The notes under the pieces are model-generated. The model was not told the DNA's origin. It saw only the letters and a program-made list of their open reading frames with translations, and searched no databases. Of a stretch of DNA of 64,000 nucleotides, positions 1-10,789 are shown one piece after another. The translations under genes and the position numbers were made by a program. Position 1 is the stretch's first letter; each line of letters starts with the position of its first letter. This DNA comes from Astrocystis sublimbata. Taxonomy: Eukaryota; Ascomycota; Sordariomycetes; Xylariales; Xylariaceae. Location of the stretch: positions 1 through 64,000 of the forward strand of contig JAJNNY010000093.1 in NCBI GenBank assembly GCA_022453515.1. Reading direction: 5' to 3'.

Positions 1-321
1 ATTAGTCGCATTCATCTGCGGCATTTTCACGCCTATGCTGATAGGCTTGTTCTTGGCCGTCCGGAGTTCGTTGCATGCTTCCGCAAAAACACTGGAGTCG
101 ATCTGATACAGAACTACGGCTACTGTGGTTAGGGCATCGTGAAGCTCCAACATCAAATCGTAGAAAATAAAATCCCAATCTACCAAAATACGACGAATTC
201 GCACGCTGCGGCGGATACCTTTTTGAGGATATACGAACGTCAATAACACTTACGATGGGCAGTTGATTCCATTCTTATACAGCACGTCGGTAGCAAGAGT
301 ACGCACAAGGCTGGTAACTAG
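1..321 (-). CDS. possible 3' exons of a gene running off the left edge
   Basis: On the minus strand two short open stretches can be joined: about 321-254 and 205-1, separated by a 48 bp candidate intron (206-253) with a GTAAGT donor and a GCAG acceptor. The join is in phase and gives roughly 90 residues with ordinary composition (a segment like LVDWDFIFYDLMLELHDAL sits around 180-135). The frame is still open at base 1. Upstream, a TAG at 324-322 would have to be an intron end (GTGTAG acceptor). I recognise no family. It could be chance, as the stretch is short. Confidence 0.3.
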
Positions 322-1438
322 CTACACGGATGGACTATTACAGGCAACATGCCCTTCAATTATCAATTCGGAGCTAACGACGTAGTGGACCTATTAGGCA
401 TTTGAAAAGCCCCCTAGCTCGCCTAGGAAGGCAGCCCACTAGGCACCTACCTACGTAGCGGCGAGTAACGTTAGATAGTATGCCGAAATGACCACGAAGA
501 ACGCCTTACGCGCAATAGTATTGAAATGTGATTCGCGGTATAAGACCTGTGATTCGCTGATCATTATCTAGACATTGCCTACCAACGCGGCTTGGCAAAT
601 GCACGAAGCTTTTCCGGCCAACAACAGTTCTGTAATACCTACCAACAGCACCTCTGACTAACAACAGTTCTACACCCAGAAACTCCTCTCTATCCACCTT
701 TGAATATACCACTCTAAAAAAAGATCCATTACTACTTAACCTAGGCTTCGAATTCTATCTTCCCTCACTGCCTGCTTGCGAAAACTGGTAATTATGGTTA
801 CTTACATGTCTAGTGCAATTTGAGGCTTTACCTGGTCACGAGAATTATCTGACCAAAACTCCAGTTGGTTTTATCACGATGTTCTGCATCAGAACCATGC
901 TTAATTCTAGAGAGCTTCTCTTCTAGGACTGGGAAGCAGAGGGTGGGGAGTAGAGCTAGGGCACCTGAAAACAAGGGCTTCCTTGCCCCCGGAATCTAGC
1001 GCGCGCCTCCATACCTGGCGAGCCTGGTACTGTACTAGCACATTTCAGGTCAAAGTCATTCACTTGTTTGCGCTTGCGCTTGCTGACCAGATATATTCTT
1101 GATTCTTGTACGAGTAAGCCACAACACCCAGATGAGACTCATCTCAACATGTTATACAAAGTCCTCCATCCTTACACAGAGCAGTTCTTCTAATGAAGGT
1201 ACTTCAATCAATGACCACATAATCCCGATCCCATTTCTCACGAAGCCCAAACCGGATACAAGTTTTCTGCCCAGCGACGACGACTTTCTTGCCAAACAGA
1301 TCTTATAGGCAAGATAGGGAGTCCCTTCATTCTGACAACATTACATACGATTCCGCGACTTTACACCTCCTGTCAACCTTATTTATTGTTGATCGTGTGC
1401 TCATACTATCTACTTCTAATTCGAGCTAGCTTCTCGTC
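322..1438. other. intergenic, no gene seen
   Basis: No open frame with a recognisable product. The stretch contains a cluster of CCTAGG/ACCTACCTA-type short palindromes near 408-455. A small frame at 1099-1308 has no recognisable feature and is not called. Confidence 0.6.
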
Positions 1439-2269
1439 ATGGCAAATGACTCTCTCCGCATCAAGCTGCTCCAAGCAAGCGTTGACGAGGATGACGAAAG
1501 CCATTTCCGTCTTCTCATCAACGACAAGACAGTGAAATATATTATCATTGATGCTGGACTGTTCGATACAGACGATATGTGCTTTGCGCCCTCCCTCATT
1601 GATTTACTCCCACCCTTCCCGCCTGGCGACTGGAAGACAGGTCGCATCTCTCGGAACCCTGCAACTGGAGATGCGCACTTTGCTAGTGTCTCGGAGGAAC
1701 CTCTTCCTGGCATTACAAAAATCTGGCATTCTACCACAATCGACCATCTCGAACTTGGCATGCCACGCAAACTCCGATCCGGCGTATACGAAGCAACTTG
1801 TCCACGCTTCGGTGCGACAGTTGTTGTGGCCAAGTTCGCACGGTTCGCGTGGGAAATACCTCAACTGGAAGCCGAAACTGAGGCGTATGAGTGGATCGAG
1901 GGTCATCATATAGGTCCTGGATTTCTCGGACATCTGACCGAGGAAGGGAGAGTGATCGGTTTCCTCATCGCTCAGATCACCGACTGCCACCACGCAACGC
2001 CGGACGATTTTGCCGCATGCGATCGTGCTTTATCAAGATTACACGAATTAGGCATCAGGCATGGTGACATCAACAAGCACAACTTTCTTGTTCGAGGTGG
2101 GGAAGATGCGGTTCTTATCGATTTCGATGTCGCTTCACGACTGGTAGGCGTCAATGAGCTAGAAGATGAGAGTCGCGATTTGATGAATCAGTTGCACGAT
2201 ACTTCTGGTAGAGGCGGTAGAGTCTATGAATGGTGGAAATTTGCGGGCCATTGCGACTCCACTGTGTAA
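1439..2269 (+). CDS. kinase-like protein of the fungal 'alpha-galactosidase A'-labelled group
   Basis: A 276-residue single-exon protein with a degenerate protein-kinase fold. A candidate ATP-anchoring lysine is K132 (in VVVAKFAR), followed by glutamates at about 144-150 that could serve as the helix C acid. The catalytic loop is HGDINKHNFL (208-217), which keeps D210 and N215. The metal-binding motif is DFD (228-230) rather than DFG. The C-terminal lobe is very short. Fungal proteins of this layout are often labelled alpha-galactosidase A in databases, which is misleading because no glycosidase feature is visible. The phosphate acceptor is unknown. The first 110 residues match nothing I recognise. 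It stands alone between two non-coding stretches. Confidence 0.75.
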   Translation: MANDSLRIKLLQASVDEDDESHFRLLINDKTVKYIIIDAGLFDTDDMCFAPSLIDLLPPFPPGDWKTGRISRNPATGDAHFASVSEEPLPGITKIWHSTTIDHLELGMPRKLRSGVYEATCPRFGATVVVAKFARFAWEIPQLEAETEAYEWIEGHHIGPGFLGHLTEEGRVIGFLIAQITDCHHATPDDFAACDRALSRLHELGIRHGDINKHNFLVRGGEDAVLIDFDVASRLVGVNELEDESRDLMNQLHDTSGRGGRVYEWWKFAGHCDSTV

Positions 2270-3143
2270 GGCTTTTCTTGTTTAATGGATGTTACAGATC
2301 TTGAGTTAGTATTTGTGGTTGGTGCTCCCTAGAAGGACATCGCGAGAATCAATTTCAATATATACGTTATCATGGCCTACCTACTCTATCCCCCCTTCTT
2401 TATCCAGGCCACCACAACCAATATACTGGCCCTTGAAAGTGCATGAGTATTAGTTTTAGTAATGTTGGCGGCAGGCTTGACTCACTACAGCCCCCATGCA
2501 AACATATGTCATAAAACCACCATTGCATGCGACGCTATCGATCTACAACCAACGTGCAAATATCACGACCAACATCCCAAGAAATAACACTTTTTAGGTA
2601 GACTAACGCTCCAAGTCCTACATGTTGGAAGACCATGCCACGAATGACTGGTTGGCGAGTAACGATCTAATTGAACTGTTGGCACTTAGACCACCAACCT
2701 GCATCTTCAAGTAGCTTGGCGCTTGAGATCACGCTATGAAGATAGCACGACAAGGCGAAGTCGATGAGTAGCGCGCGCTTCTGTATCGTCAAGGCTTTAT
2801 GCGACTAGTTGCCTCGAAGAGTTCCAAATTACCTCACAGCCTGAGTACGCCTTGAGGGCATATATATAAAAGGCCTTCCAGCATACATGCTCGACATTAT
2901 GTTCAATTGTCAACCCAAGCTGTCTCAAGCCAATACCTACTCTAAGGTGTTCCCAGCTCGAAAATTCATCACAATCTCTCACATTTCCAGATTCAATATT
3001 GCTAAGCGGATTTCCATCGCATTCGTCCTCGCTTCTAGCCTACAAACCCTTAATCCCAACTACCTACGCGAGACCTAGACACTAATCGTCTGCACTTCAA
3101 GTAAGCATACCGAAACTTATGCAATCCAAAATGCGATCTAATA
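2270..3143. other. intergenic, no gene seen
   Basis: 3' flank of the kinase-like gene and 5' flank of the small Cys-rich gene. A TATATATAAAAGG-like sequence lies at about 2861-2873, some 290 bp upstream of the 3144 start, and could be its TATA element. Nothing else is supported. Confidence 0.45.
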
Positions 3144-3356
3144 ATGAATCTTGAAGTCAACATGTGTGAGCAAACTTTTCGCATGTACACCTGCGGTTGC
3201 AAGAAAAATGAGGAATTTCGTCAATGTGCGGAAAGATACGCAACAAATGTCAAATGCCGACCTGTGACCCAAATCCGGCTCCCCGACTCGATGCACATGT
3301 GCCCGAAGCATTTGGTACAACCGGGAAAGGATGAAATGTCTCGCAACCGCAGATAG
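3144..3356 (+). CDS. small cysteine-rich hypothetical protein
   Basis: A 70-residue protein with cysteines at 8, 17, 19, 28, 38 and 53 and histidines at 51 and 56. Its core reads MYTCGCKK...EFRQC...HMCPKH. Short fungal proteins with a YTCGC...C...C...MCP.H pattern are common in Pezizomycotina and remain uncharacterised. The Cys/His spacing suggests metal binding or disulfides; there is no signal peptide, so a zinc-binding intracellular protein is the likelier reading (inference). Translation may start at M1 (3144) or at M7 (3162); the second gives the usual MCE-type N-terminus. The C-terminus is basic. Confidence 0.55.
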   Translation: MNLEVNMCEQTFRMYTCGCKKNEEFRQCAERYATNVKCRPVTQIRLPDSMHMCPKHLVQPGKDEMSRNRR

Positions 3357-3507
3357 ACAGAATTTCGCCTGCATGATGCGAATGATGAAGGGTGGCGATC
3401 AATGTACCCGCGTTTCTTCCTCAGCCTGTCAGGTTTCGATTTTTCACATTATATTAGGTGTCAACTAGTGCCAAATCAAGTTGCTTCGTCCTATCTCCAT
3501 AACCGTT

Positions 3508-4518
3508 TCAATTCAAATGATGCGCGCCGTTCATTATATCACCGCATTGTAATAGATGATCTTGAAAGGAAGCAGCCGTGAATTTCCGCCTATAGTGAAG
3601 AGGTGGGCGACTAGACCTCTCGCACCCAACGCAATGGAAGCCCCAATGTAATTCCTGCGATGTTGTGCTCAAGTATGCCACACGAGCAACTGCAACAAAG
3701 CGAAGAGGGTTGCTCGACTGTCCATCATAAGGGTCATGCATTGGCGGCCGTCGAACATGACTTTGGCCGCCTTCTGATGCATGGGCTTCCGCCTTCCTAG
3801 CCTCGAACTCTTCAAGCTTCTGGGTCTCCAAGTCTAACACAAATTTGTCCATGGCGCTCGCCGATCCATGGGCTTCAATGCCTGCGGAGCGAGTAGATTC
3901 ATAATCGACGAGAACGCACCGCGAGACCTTCTTTTCGTTTGGCGAGTATAGGCCAGGTATGACTCTCATGCAAGGCGATCTGTTGACCGTTTTGAGCCCG
4001 AACTTCCGGCGCGCATGGCCTGGCCGCAACGGGAGATATAGAGGATCCCTCGACAGACAAAGAAAGCAGACTCGCTTGCAAGTTAAAAGGTACAGGTAGC
4101 CGCCAAAATCGCCACAAGTTTCGCATTCAGAGGTGGATAACTTTTCGTAAAAAGTGCCACAGGTGATCCATCTCCCGGTTCCTATGGCCAGGATGCCGCA
4201 CAGTGCGTTCCGCGCATGCTTCGCGATCGCGCGGTACGCAGGCACGGAACCAAGGACAGCAAAGACTTCTCGATTGACGCGCCGGAATCCCACGAGAGTT
4301 TCTATGTCTAGGTGGTAGATGACCTCTTGAAGCAGCTCGAGAGGCAGACGGCTCAAGGCGCCGATGTTGGTAGTGGGCGCGTTATGTAACTGAAAGCTTC
4401 CATAATTGGATGTGAATTTTTTGACCCGAGGGATGTCATCTAAAAGATTATCTTTCAAACGTAATTCAGGATAGGTCAGATGTGTAGGTCGAGAAGCAGT
4501 GAGTGAATGGCCTGTCAT
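3508..4518 (-). CDS. F-box domain protein
   Basis: A 336-residue single-exon protein. Residues 53-100 form an F-box: LSRLPLELLQEVIYHLDIETL followed by the typical VNREVFAVLGSVPAYRAI. Proteins of this family use the F-box to bind Skp1 and present substrates to SCF ubiquitin ligases. Downstream there is a cysteine cluster (C132, C135, C147, C151, C154; CETCG...CKRVCFLC) and a late HCVGC motif, both candidate zinc-binding elements common in this fungal F-box subgroup. The substrate is unknown. It is convergent with the small Cys-rich gene, separated by 151 bp. Confidence 0.8.
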   Translation of the reverse strand: MTGHSLTASRPTHLTYPELRLKDNLLDDIPRVKKFTSNYGSFQLHNAPTTNIGALSRLPLELLQEVIYHLDIETLVGFRRVNREVFAVLGSVPAYRAIAKHARNALCGILAIGTGRWITCGTFYEKLSTSECETCGDFGGYLYLLTCKRVCFLCLSRDPLYLPLRPGHARRKFGLKTVNRSPCMRVIPGLYSPNEKKVSRCVLVDYESTRSAGIEAHGSASAMDKFVLDLETQKLEEFEARKAEAHASEGGQSHVRRPPMHDPYDGQSSNPLRFVAVARVAYLSTTSQELHWGFHCVGCERSSRPPLHYRRKFTAASFQDHLLQCGDIMNGAHHLN

Positions 4519-5217
4519 GATGGCTTGTCAGTGGCAGGAAGGTTGTTGTAGGATGTAACGGGGGCAATGGTCTGCCAAGCAAGCTCGTCAGCTGAGATCC
4601 ACCCGAGCCACCCTTCTAAACAGTTACTAAGGGCTGGGCTAGGTCTGACCTACCCTAGCGTAAAAAGGGGTTCTGGGAGTTGCTCCTTGAGGGCTGCTAA
4701 AGGGTTTAGCTATGATTTTCTACTTGGTACTGATGGCTGGGAACATAACTACGGTCAAGACTACACCTTGGCCCGTATCGGATACAAGCAGTAGTATCGG
4801 ATGTTTCTTTACATATTACCGACCCCATCATGGGAGGGAAGGTGCGGAAAGTACACAAGCAAAACATCAAACCATACTTGGGGCAACTGCCGGAATACCA
4901 CGTTAAAAGGAAGGGACCTACTTCCCTGGGCATAATGGGAACAAGAGAGCTTCTTGATAAGAAGAAAAAAGATCGAACAAACGTTCCTTCTATAACGTCG
5001 CGAACTGGACCTAAGGCCCATCATATTACCCCCTCCTCGGCTCCCACAACAATTGGAATTGACATCAAGTTGTTAATTATATCTATCTCACTTGTACGGC
5101 GACCAGAAAGTGTCATATCGGCCTAGTTACCTACACAGGTAGTTAGAAAGATATCGTGCTGGATCATCCAGAACTAACCCGGACCAACCCTCAACAGCCT
5201 ATCGAATATACGTAAAA
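4519..5217. other. intergenic, no gene seen
   Basis: 5' flank of the F-box gene. Several short frames occur, none recognisable. The part from about 5100 leads into the gag-like relic and may be degenerate retroelement leader, but no LTR pair can be demonstrated. Confidence 0.4.
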
Positions 5218-5403
5218 ATGTTTAAGGAACAGCCAATTCTTGAGGGCCGCCCAGGCGAAGACCCTGAAGAATACTTGGAATACATCCATCTCTATACAGC
5301 ATCGATTGACAACAGACGGAGGGAAAGTTATTGTCAGCGAGCCAGAAAAGGAGAGTACCCCTCGACAGGAATTAGTACTCCGCGATTCTTGGAGCTAACA
5401 TAA
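5218..5403 (+). pseudogene. gag-like relic of a Ty3/gypsy-type retroelement
   Basis: A 61-codon open stretch begins with a segment reading GRPGEDPEEYLEYIHLYTAS, which resembles the N-terminal part of fungal Ty3/gypsy gag proteins (G.PGEDPEE.L.DIE). The frame stops at 5401-5403 and no capsid core, zinc knuckle or pol follows. It is best read as a short remnant. Chance similarity cannot be excluded because only about 25 residues are convincing. Confidence 0.35.
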
Positions 5404-6127
5404 TCTCTAGGAGCGACTTGGTCTCTGCTAGCTTATATGCTCCCTAGCTTGTGACTGACTTGGTGACAGTTTTAGGGTAGAGAGTATTCCTTTCCTAGCT
5501 ACAACGCAGTCCTTACAGCATGGCAGTCTTGGTAGTCATGTTGATTATAGTCGGATGCAGACTTACGTTTACAGCTGATGCGACAGCCATATGAGTAGTA
5601 ATGAGGCTGTGTTGGTTGTCTACTTTGAGTCTAGAGCTCGCCTTCTCTAACTGCCCGCTGGTCGTTTTCAAGTACATCGTGCGTGTTTAGCGAGGTTAGA
5701 GCGAACAGGATACAGTATTCGCGGGAAGCTGAAATCATTGATGAAGTAGGTAATATGATATATTCATGTGTAGTCATTTACATGAGCTTAAGGAATGCTG
5801 CATGGCGAGTCACAAGGAATACGTATTGACTGCAATAAGGGATCGTTAAAAACCAATCATAGACAATCAATCAATGCTTTCTCTAGTAAGGCTATATAGA
5901 TGATCCAGATCTAGGCTTATGTACGTATCAAAGAGAAATCAAAGCCATTTGCATAGGATCATTCAAAAATGAACACGTTATCCAGTCCCGTATTGGGGCA
6001 TGTCGTAAGGCCACTTCTATGCGACAATATCCCGCGAAGTCCAGCCTCGGTTACAATTCGATCTGGAACAATTGCGAAAGTGCCTGCGGTCAGTTCCTCT
6101 ACTGCTCAGCATGTTCCGATTGATGAT
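5404..6127. other. intergenic, no gene seen
   Basis: Contains the 3' flank of the secreted-protein gene on the minus strand. No coding or repeat feature can be supported. Confidence 0.5.
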
Positions 6128-7273
6128 CTAGGCGGGAGCGGCAGCCGGGCAGACCGTGTTATCAACGTAGTTCTTGTTCGTGTAGGCGAACGCATAGTTG
6201 TTGGTGTAGTGGTCCTTGCCACGCCATTGGCCCTGATGTATGTCAGTGACTGGAAGTTCAATTATGAAGGCAAGGGGGAAACTCACGTCGTTGGTGGCAT
6301 AGCTGGAGTCCCAAGACTTCGTGTACAAAGCGCAGTACTGGCCCTCACTCCGGCCGTTCTTCTGCGACATGTAGGTGACGAAGAACTGGCAGATCTTGGG
6401 CGAGCCTGTCTCAGGTGGGTGCGCAGTGTTGTAGTCGTTCTGCGAGGCGCATGCGGCGGCGCAGAGACCGGCATCGAAATAGCTGGTGGTGAAGACCTTG
6501 GCGCCCATGTAGGTGTCCTGGCCCAGGCAGTCCAGGGGTGCGTTAATGGAGGCATCGCCGAGGGAGACACCGTCATAGCCTGACACGGAGGGAATTCGGG
6601 TCTTCATGTAGCCGTTGGAGCCGGCGATGACGACTTGGAACTTGCTTCTCCATTGGCCTTTGTTGTTGGCGTTGCCGGCCGAGATGTAGTCACCCCAGTA
6701 GACACACTTGATGACTGTGTTGGATTCGGGATCCTCGCAGCCGGGGCCGGGTACGTAGCTGGGGTCCCGCTCGTAGTAGAGGTTAAAGCCCGAGCAAGAC
6801 TTGACGTTGTCACACCGGCGGGCACACTCCGCGGTATCATATGTGGCAAGTGTGCTGAAGCCTGAGTAGCCGTACGCACTAGTAGAGCCCTGCTCGTTGC
6901 TGAAAGTCTGGAAGTAACCGACAGGTACAGGTGCAGAACCAGCTGTGTTGATGAGATCAGGGAAGCTTAAGAAAGCTTGGGCTGTGTCGGGAGAGGGGAC
7001 GGGCCCAGAGCCTTTTGGGAGTGCCTTGCAAGAGTCATCTCTCTTGACCTCAATGTCACGCTTAGCTACAGGAAGCGGGACTGCGGTGGCAGCTTGAGTC
7101 GCAGCAGGCAAGTCATATGTGACCGTGTGAGGTTGTTCACCAATAGATTCTTGGTAGACTGAAGGCTCCGGGGCAGCATCGAGCACAGCAAAATCTAGCA
7201 GCTGGCGAGGCTGTAGTGGCGAAGCGCCGGCGAGAGTCACCAAGGTGCTTATGAGACACGTTGTTGACTTCAT
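6128..7273 (-). CDS. secreted fungal protein with repeated Cys-rich modules
   Basis: Two exons, 7273-6287 and 6232-6128, around a 54 bp intron (6233-6286; GTGAGT donor, CATCAG acceptor). The spliced product has 363 residues. It starts with a signal peptide (about 1-18, ending AGAS) and has KR dibasic sites (AKRD, VKRD near 70-78) that fit Kex2 processing. Two modules follow, each with a YFQTF/YMGAKVFTTSYFDAGLC-type start, a C..C...SC.GFNLY or C..AC...C.FF core and a GQWR(S/G)K tail. The GQWRGK tail of the second module lies just after the intron, which supports the splice. Proteins of this layout are sometimes called fruit-body specific protein A in fungi; function is unknown. The intron length is a multiple of three and has no stop, so its retention would add 18 residues. 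Confidence 0.75.
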   Translation of the reverse strand: MKSTTCLISTLVTLAGASPLQPRQLLDFAVLDAAPEPSVYQESIGEQPHTVTYDLPAATQAATAVPLPVAKRDIEVKRDDSCKALPKGSGPVPSPDTAQAFLSFPDLINTAGSAPVPVGYFQTFSNEQGSTSAYGYSGFSTLATYDTAECARRCDNVKSCSGFNLYYERDPSYVPGPGCEDPESNTVIKCVYWGDYISAGNANNKGQWRSKFQVVIAGSNGYMKTRIPSVSGYDGVSLGDASINAPLDCLGQDTYMGAKVFTTSYFDAGLCAAACASQNDYNTAHPPETGSPKICQFFVTYMSQKNGRSEGQYCALYTKSWDSSYATNDVSFPLAFIIELPVTDIHQGQWRGKDHYTNNYAFAYTNKNYVDNTVCPAAAPA

Positions 7274-10200
7274 AGTGGCAAACTTGTATGAGAATCAGTC
7301 GGAAACGTCAGTGAATGGATGACTGGGTGTGGGGTGAAAGGATGTGTTGATGGTAGGGTAGATGATGTTGATGGTGATGGTGGTGATGGATGAGTAGGCG
7401 ATTTCGATTTCGTAGAGGGAGTCTTTATCATTATATACTCATCTCGCTGTATATGAGTGAGGGTATTGCACTTGCACCACCAATGTTCCTAGCCTCGAGG
7501 AAAACTCAGTGGCAGGCTAATTCAGGCTTAGACACGGGGGTGTCTCCGAATCATGTGTCTCGATAAGACGGTCTACCTGAGCGATTGCGGGATACTACCA
7601 AGCACGGCGCCATCTTGATGGATCGTCCCATAGCCCAGTCAAGGTTGGGAGCAAGTATCGGTGTGTTTTCACGAGCCCAAGATAACTCTCATGATGAACT
7701 GACGACGATGAGCCGCAGCTGAAAGCTTGAGAGGTCGGGATGACCGGACTTTCAGCTATCAGACGTACGTCTATGGCTTTGCGGCTTTCACAGAAATCTA
7801 AATCGGTAGCTGTGATAGTACTCCCGGCAGTATGGGTGCAACGATGATTCGTTGTCGTGGTAGGAGACAGTCAACGCTAACTCCGCCTACTGAACTCATC
7901 AGATCGTTAACAATCCTTGCTCAGCTGCAGCGGAAGCGCTAGAGAAAAGGTCGAGACCTCTTCGACGATGGAGAGCGGGGTTTATTCACGTTGAGAATGT
8001 AAGTCATACTTGTAGGCACAGTAGCGGGTAGGACTACGCTCCATGTGGCGGCTGGAATCAGGACGTTTCGACAGTGCGTCGACGAGCGGTAAAGACACGG
8101 GACCTCCGTCGAACGATAAGCACGGGAATGTGGTTGGCTTCATCTCCAGGTCAAGAATTGGAGTGTCTGATTAGAAGTGCACTTACCGTGACATCGTGTG
8201 TGCGGTCAGTACCGGCATAGCAATGTGGTAGACGATGTTGCGCAGGAGAACCGAGCGTTCCTTCGTCCGGGGATGCGAACAACAACAATGAGACCACCAG
8301 CAGATGTGTTATTGATACTGTGTCGCTACATTGCAAACTAAGCTGAACGTCCTGCAGTCCTTTTGTTCGTCTGGTGCTAGGTATCATAGCGCGAGCCAAA
8401 TCGACGCGGAAAATGCCTTGTGCCAAGAAAGCAATAGTGTGTACAGAATGCCTCGAAACCCGACAGCTTTAGCTTAACATGCATGGGTGACGATTTAGGC
8501 TTGTAGAGTTTCGAAGAGGAAAAGCTACGAAAATGGGAGGACATAGCGTGTGAAGTCCGTAGCACAGTCACACACGCGGGTTCTGGCTAGAGATCTAGCA
8601 GCGGATCGGGTCATGTACAACTAGACACGCGGCGTTGCGTGGTCTCGGACTATTGGCCGATTGCATTCTAGTCGCGCCGCAGGGCTGAATTGCATGCCAT
8701 TGAGCTCAGGCTGTCCAGACTCTGGTGACTGTGACGAGATTAGAGTCTCACGTATCACAATGAGGCAGCACACCGGTCGGGAGTCGTGGAATATTTACGC
8801 CACGAAGAAGATCTCGATCTCCATTTAAGCCTTACAGAAATGTCGAGATATCAATAGCCCCATATCGAGGCGTCCCGAGTTGCCGGGTTGGTCCGTAAGC
8901 GGCACACTGACTAGGATCTTGGCCTCACCGTTAGACACACACCAAGCGAGACAACACGGGCGTTGGCTTCAGCTAGCGCCATGTGGTCTCGGAGGCTCAA
9001 GCTCAGGCCCAGCCGAAGATGGGAGAAATGGGCAGACCAAGACACTCAAAGTAGCAGTGCCCTTAAATGACAAGATACGTGGAATTATGCCGTTGCATCC
9101 GGTGGTCATGGCGACCGGAGCGTGACTCCGAAACCGAATGCAAGTATCTCGACGTTTGATTATAGTCACCCAAGTCCCGTCGGTGAGCATTACCTCTATC
9201 ACATCACTTGATATGGGGCAAAAAAAAAAGGACTCAAAAGTATCAACAAGAGCTGAAAAGGGCCTCTCCAATAGACTAGGGACACTGGAGCCACATGGGC
9301 TGCTTATCATGTGATGATGAAAGCTGGCTATCAGCAACGAAGTTTTTCACAACTGAGCATGACGAGGCATTGTTGAGAACATTCTGGATCGCAAGATAGA
9401 ATCTCAATATAAGTGCCATGCCGTATCGGGTCAAGCACGATCAAGCAACTAGCACCAAAGCGAGACGACGAGCTTGACCTAGGTATGCGAGGAAGTCAGC
9501 TCTCGCTTAGCTGCAGCAATACGACCCTAATCGGGATCTCACCGTCATGCTACCAAGGCTAAATCTTGATCAGCTTAGTGCGGCGCGGGGTTTTACGTGG
9601 TTGGGTTTTCTGCCTTTTCCATCACTCACTCGTCGGCGCTTCTGGTGATATCCAATCACGCCGTATAGTTCCTCACGAGCTTCTGTCACAACGGTATCAT
9701 GCCACGGCCGAAGGGGCGGAGACATAGCTAACATTATTCTCTGCTGCCAACAACTTGCGAACGAATCTATAACATGTTACCCACTTACATGGACAAATGT
9801 TGGTCGCCTGGTGATGCGTCGGCAATAAGCGCCCCGGCTAAACCTACCGATCGTTGGCTTACTTGCATGTTGGAGCAGATCTCAAGATCTCTTTCGCAGC
9901 TGCATGCAACCCGAACCGCCGAGCGAGCAGTTCGGCGGTTAGAGTTCCTGGAAAGTAACCCACATTAAGTAAGTCGATCCCTGAAGAGGAGGGGACCCTT
10001 GAACTCCTCGCGACCAATCACTGGAATCGCGTAGCTTGGTTGGTAACCCATCGCCAAATTTAATTGAGGACCTTGATGTTCACTCTCACAGTGAGTCTCG
10101 ACCAAACCTCTGGCGCATTGACAGAATCCTTCATGAGATGGAAGCGAGTAACGTATTGAGTTTTCTAAAATATCAATGTAACAAATGATGTAGTGTTGTG

Positions 10201-10789
10201 AGTTGCTACAGATGATGATCATGTCCTTGTCTCCCTTGCCGCAAGTGAAGCGCTCCCCTTCTCACTCTCTCAGGAACAATCATTCAGTGATTGGTTGCAG
10301 GGAGGCATGTTATCCACTAACGCAAGCTGTCAAAGAACCAACAATAAGGATAACAACTGCACCTGTAACCAACGAAGCGCCTTGAAACACGGTAAGGGAT
10401 GAGGATAGGGTATGCTCATAAGTATGTAAAGTAGATCAATCACATTGTAATAAAGCACACTGAATATGATATCTTTTCTATTCTTCATCGTGCTCCATTG
10501 AAGATTCGAGCATTGACACTTGAAAGTTGTTCAGGCACACCGCAGGCGATGTGTGGCCGTTGACCGAATGCGGTAACTGTCGAGATATCTACGACATCTG
10601 ATTGGCTCGCGCACTACAAGTTGAGCTTCAAGCACATATACCAATCGCTCAAACACCCTACGGCAGCAGCGTTGAATACGAGTAAGGAAACATTTACTTC
10701 TTCTTCACCGGGATCCAAATGGCTATGGTCCTTCGAGACTAACAAGAGCGAAGAGCATAAACAATCACATCATTAAACCGAGTCTCGAG
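7274..10789. other. long intergenic stretch, no gene seen
   Basis: 3.5 kb without a credible gene. 7320-7400 is a GATGGTGATG-type low-complexity tract in the promoter of the secreted-protein gene, followed by a possible TATA box (TATATAC near 7434). Small frames at 8151-8571, 8969-9337 and 9774-9968 have no recognisable features. Base composition is ordinary, not RIP-like. Confidence 0.55.
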
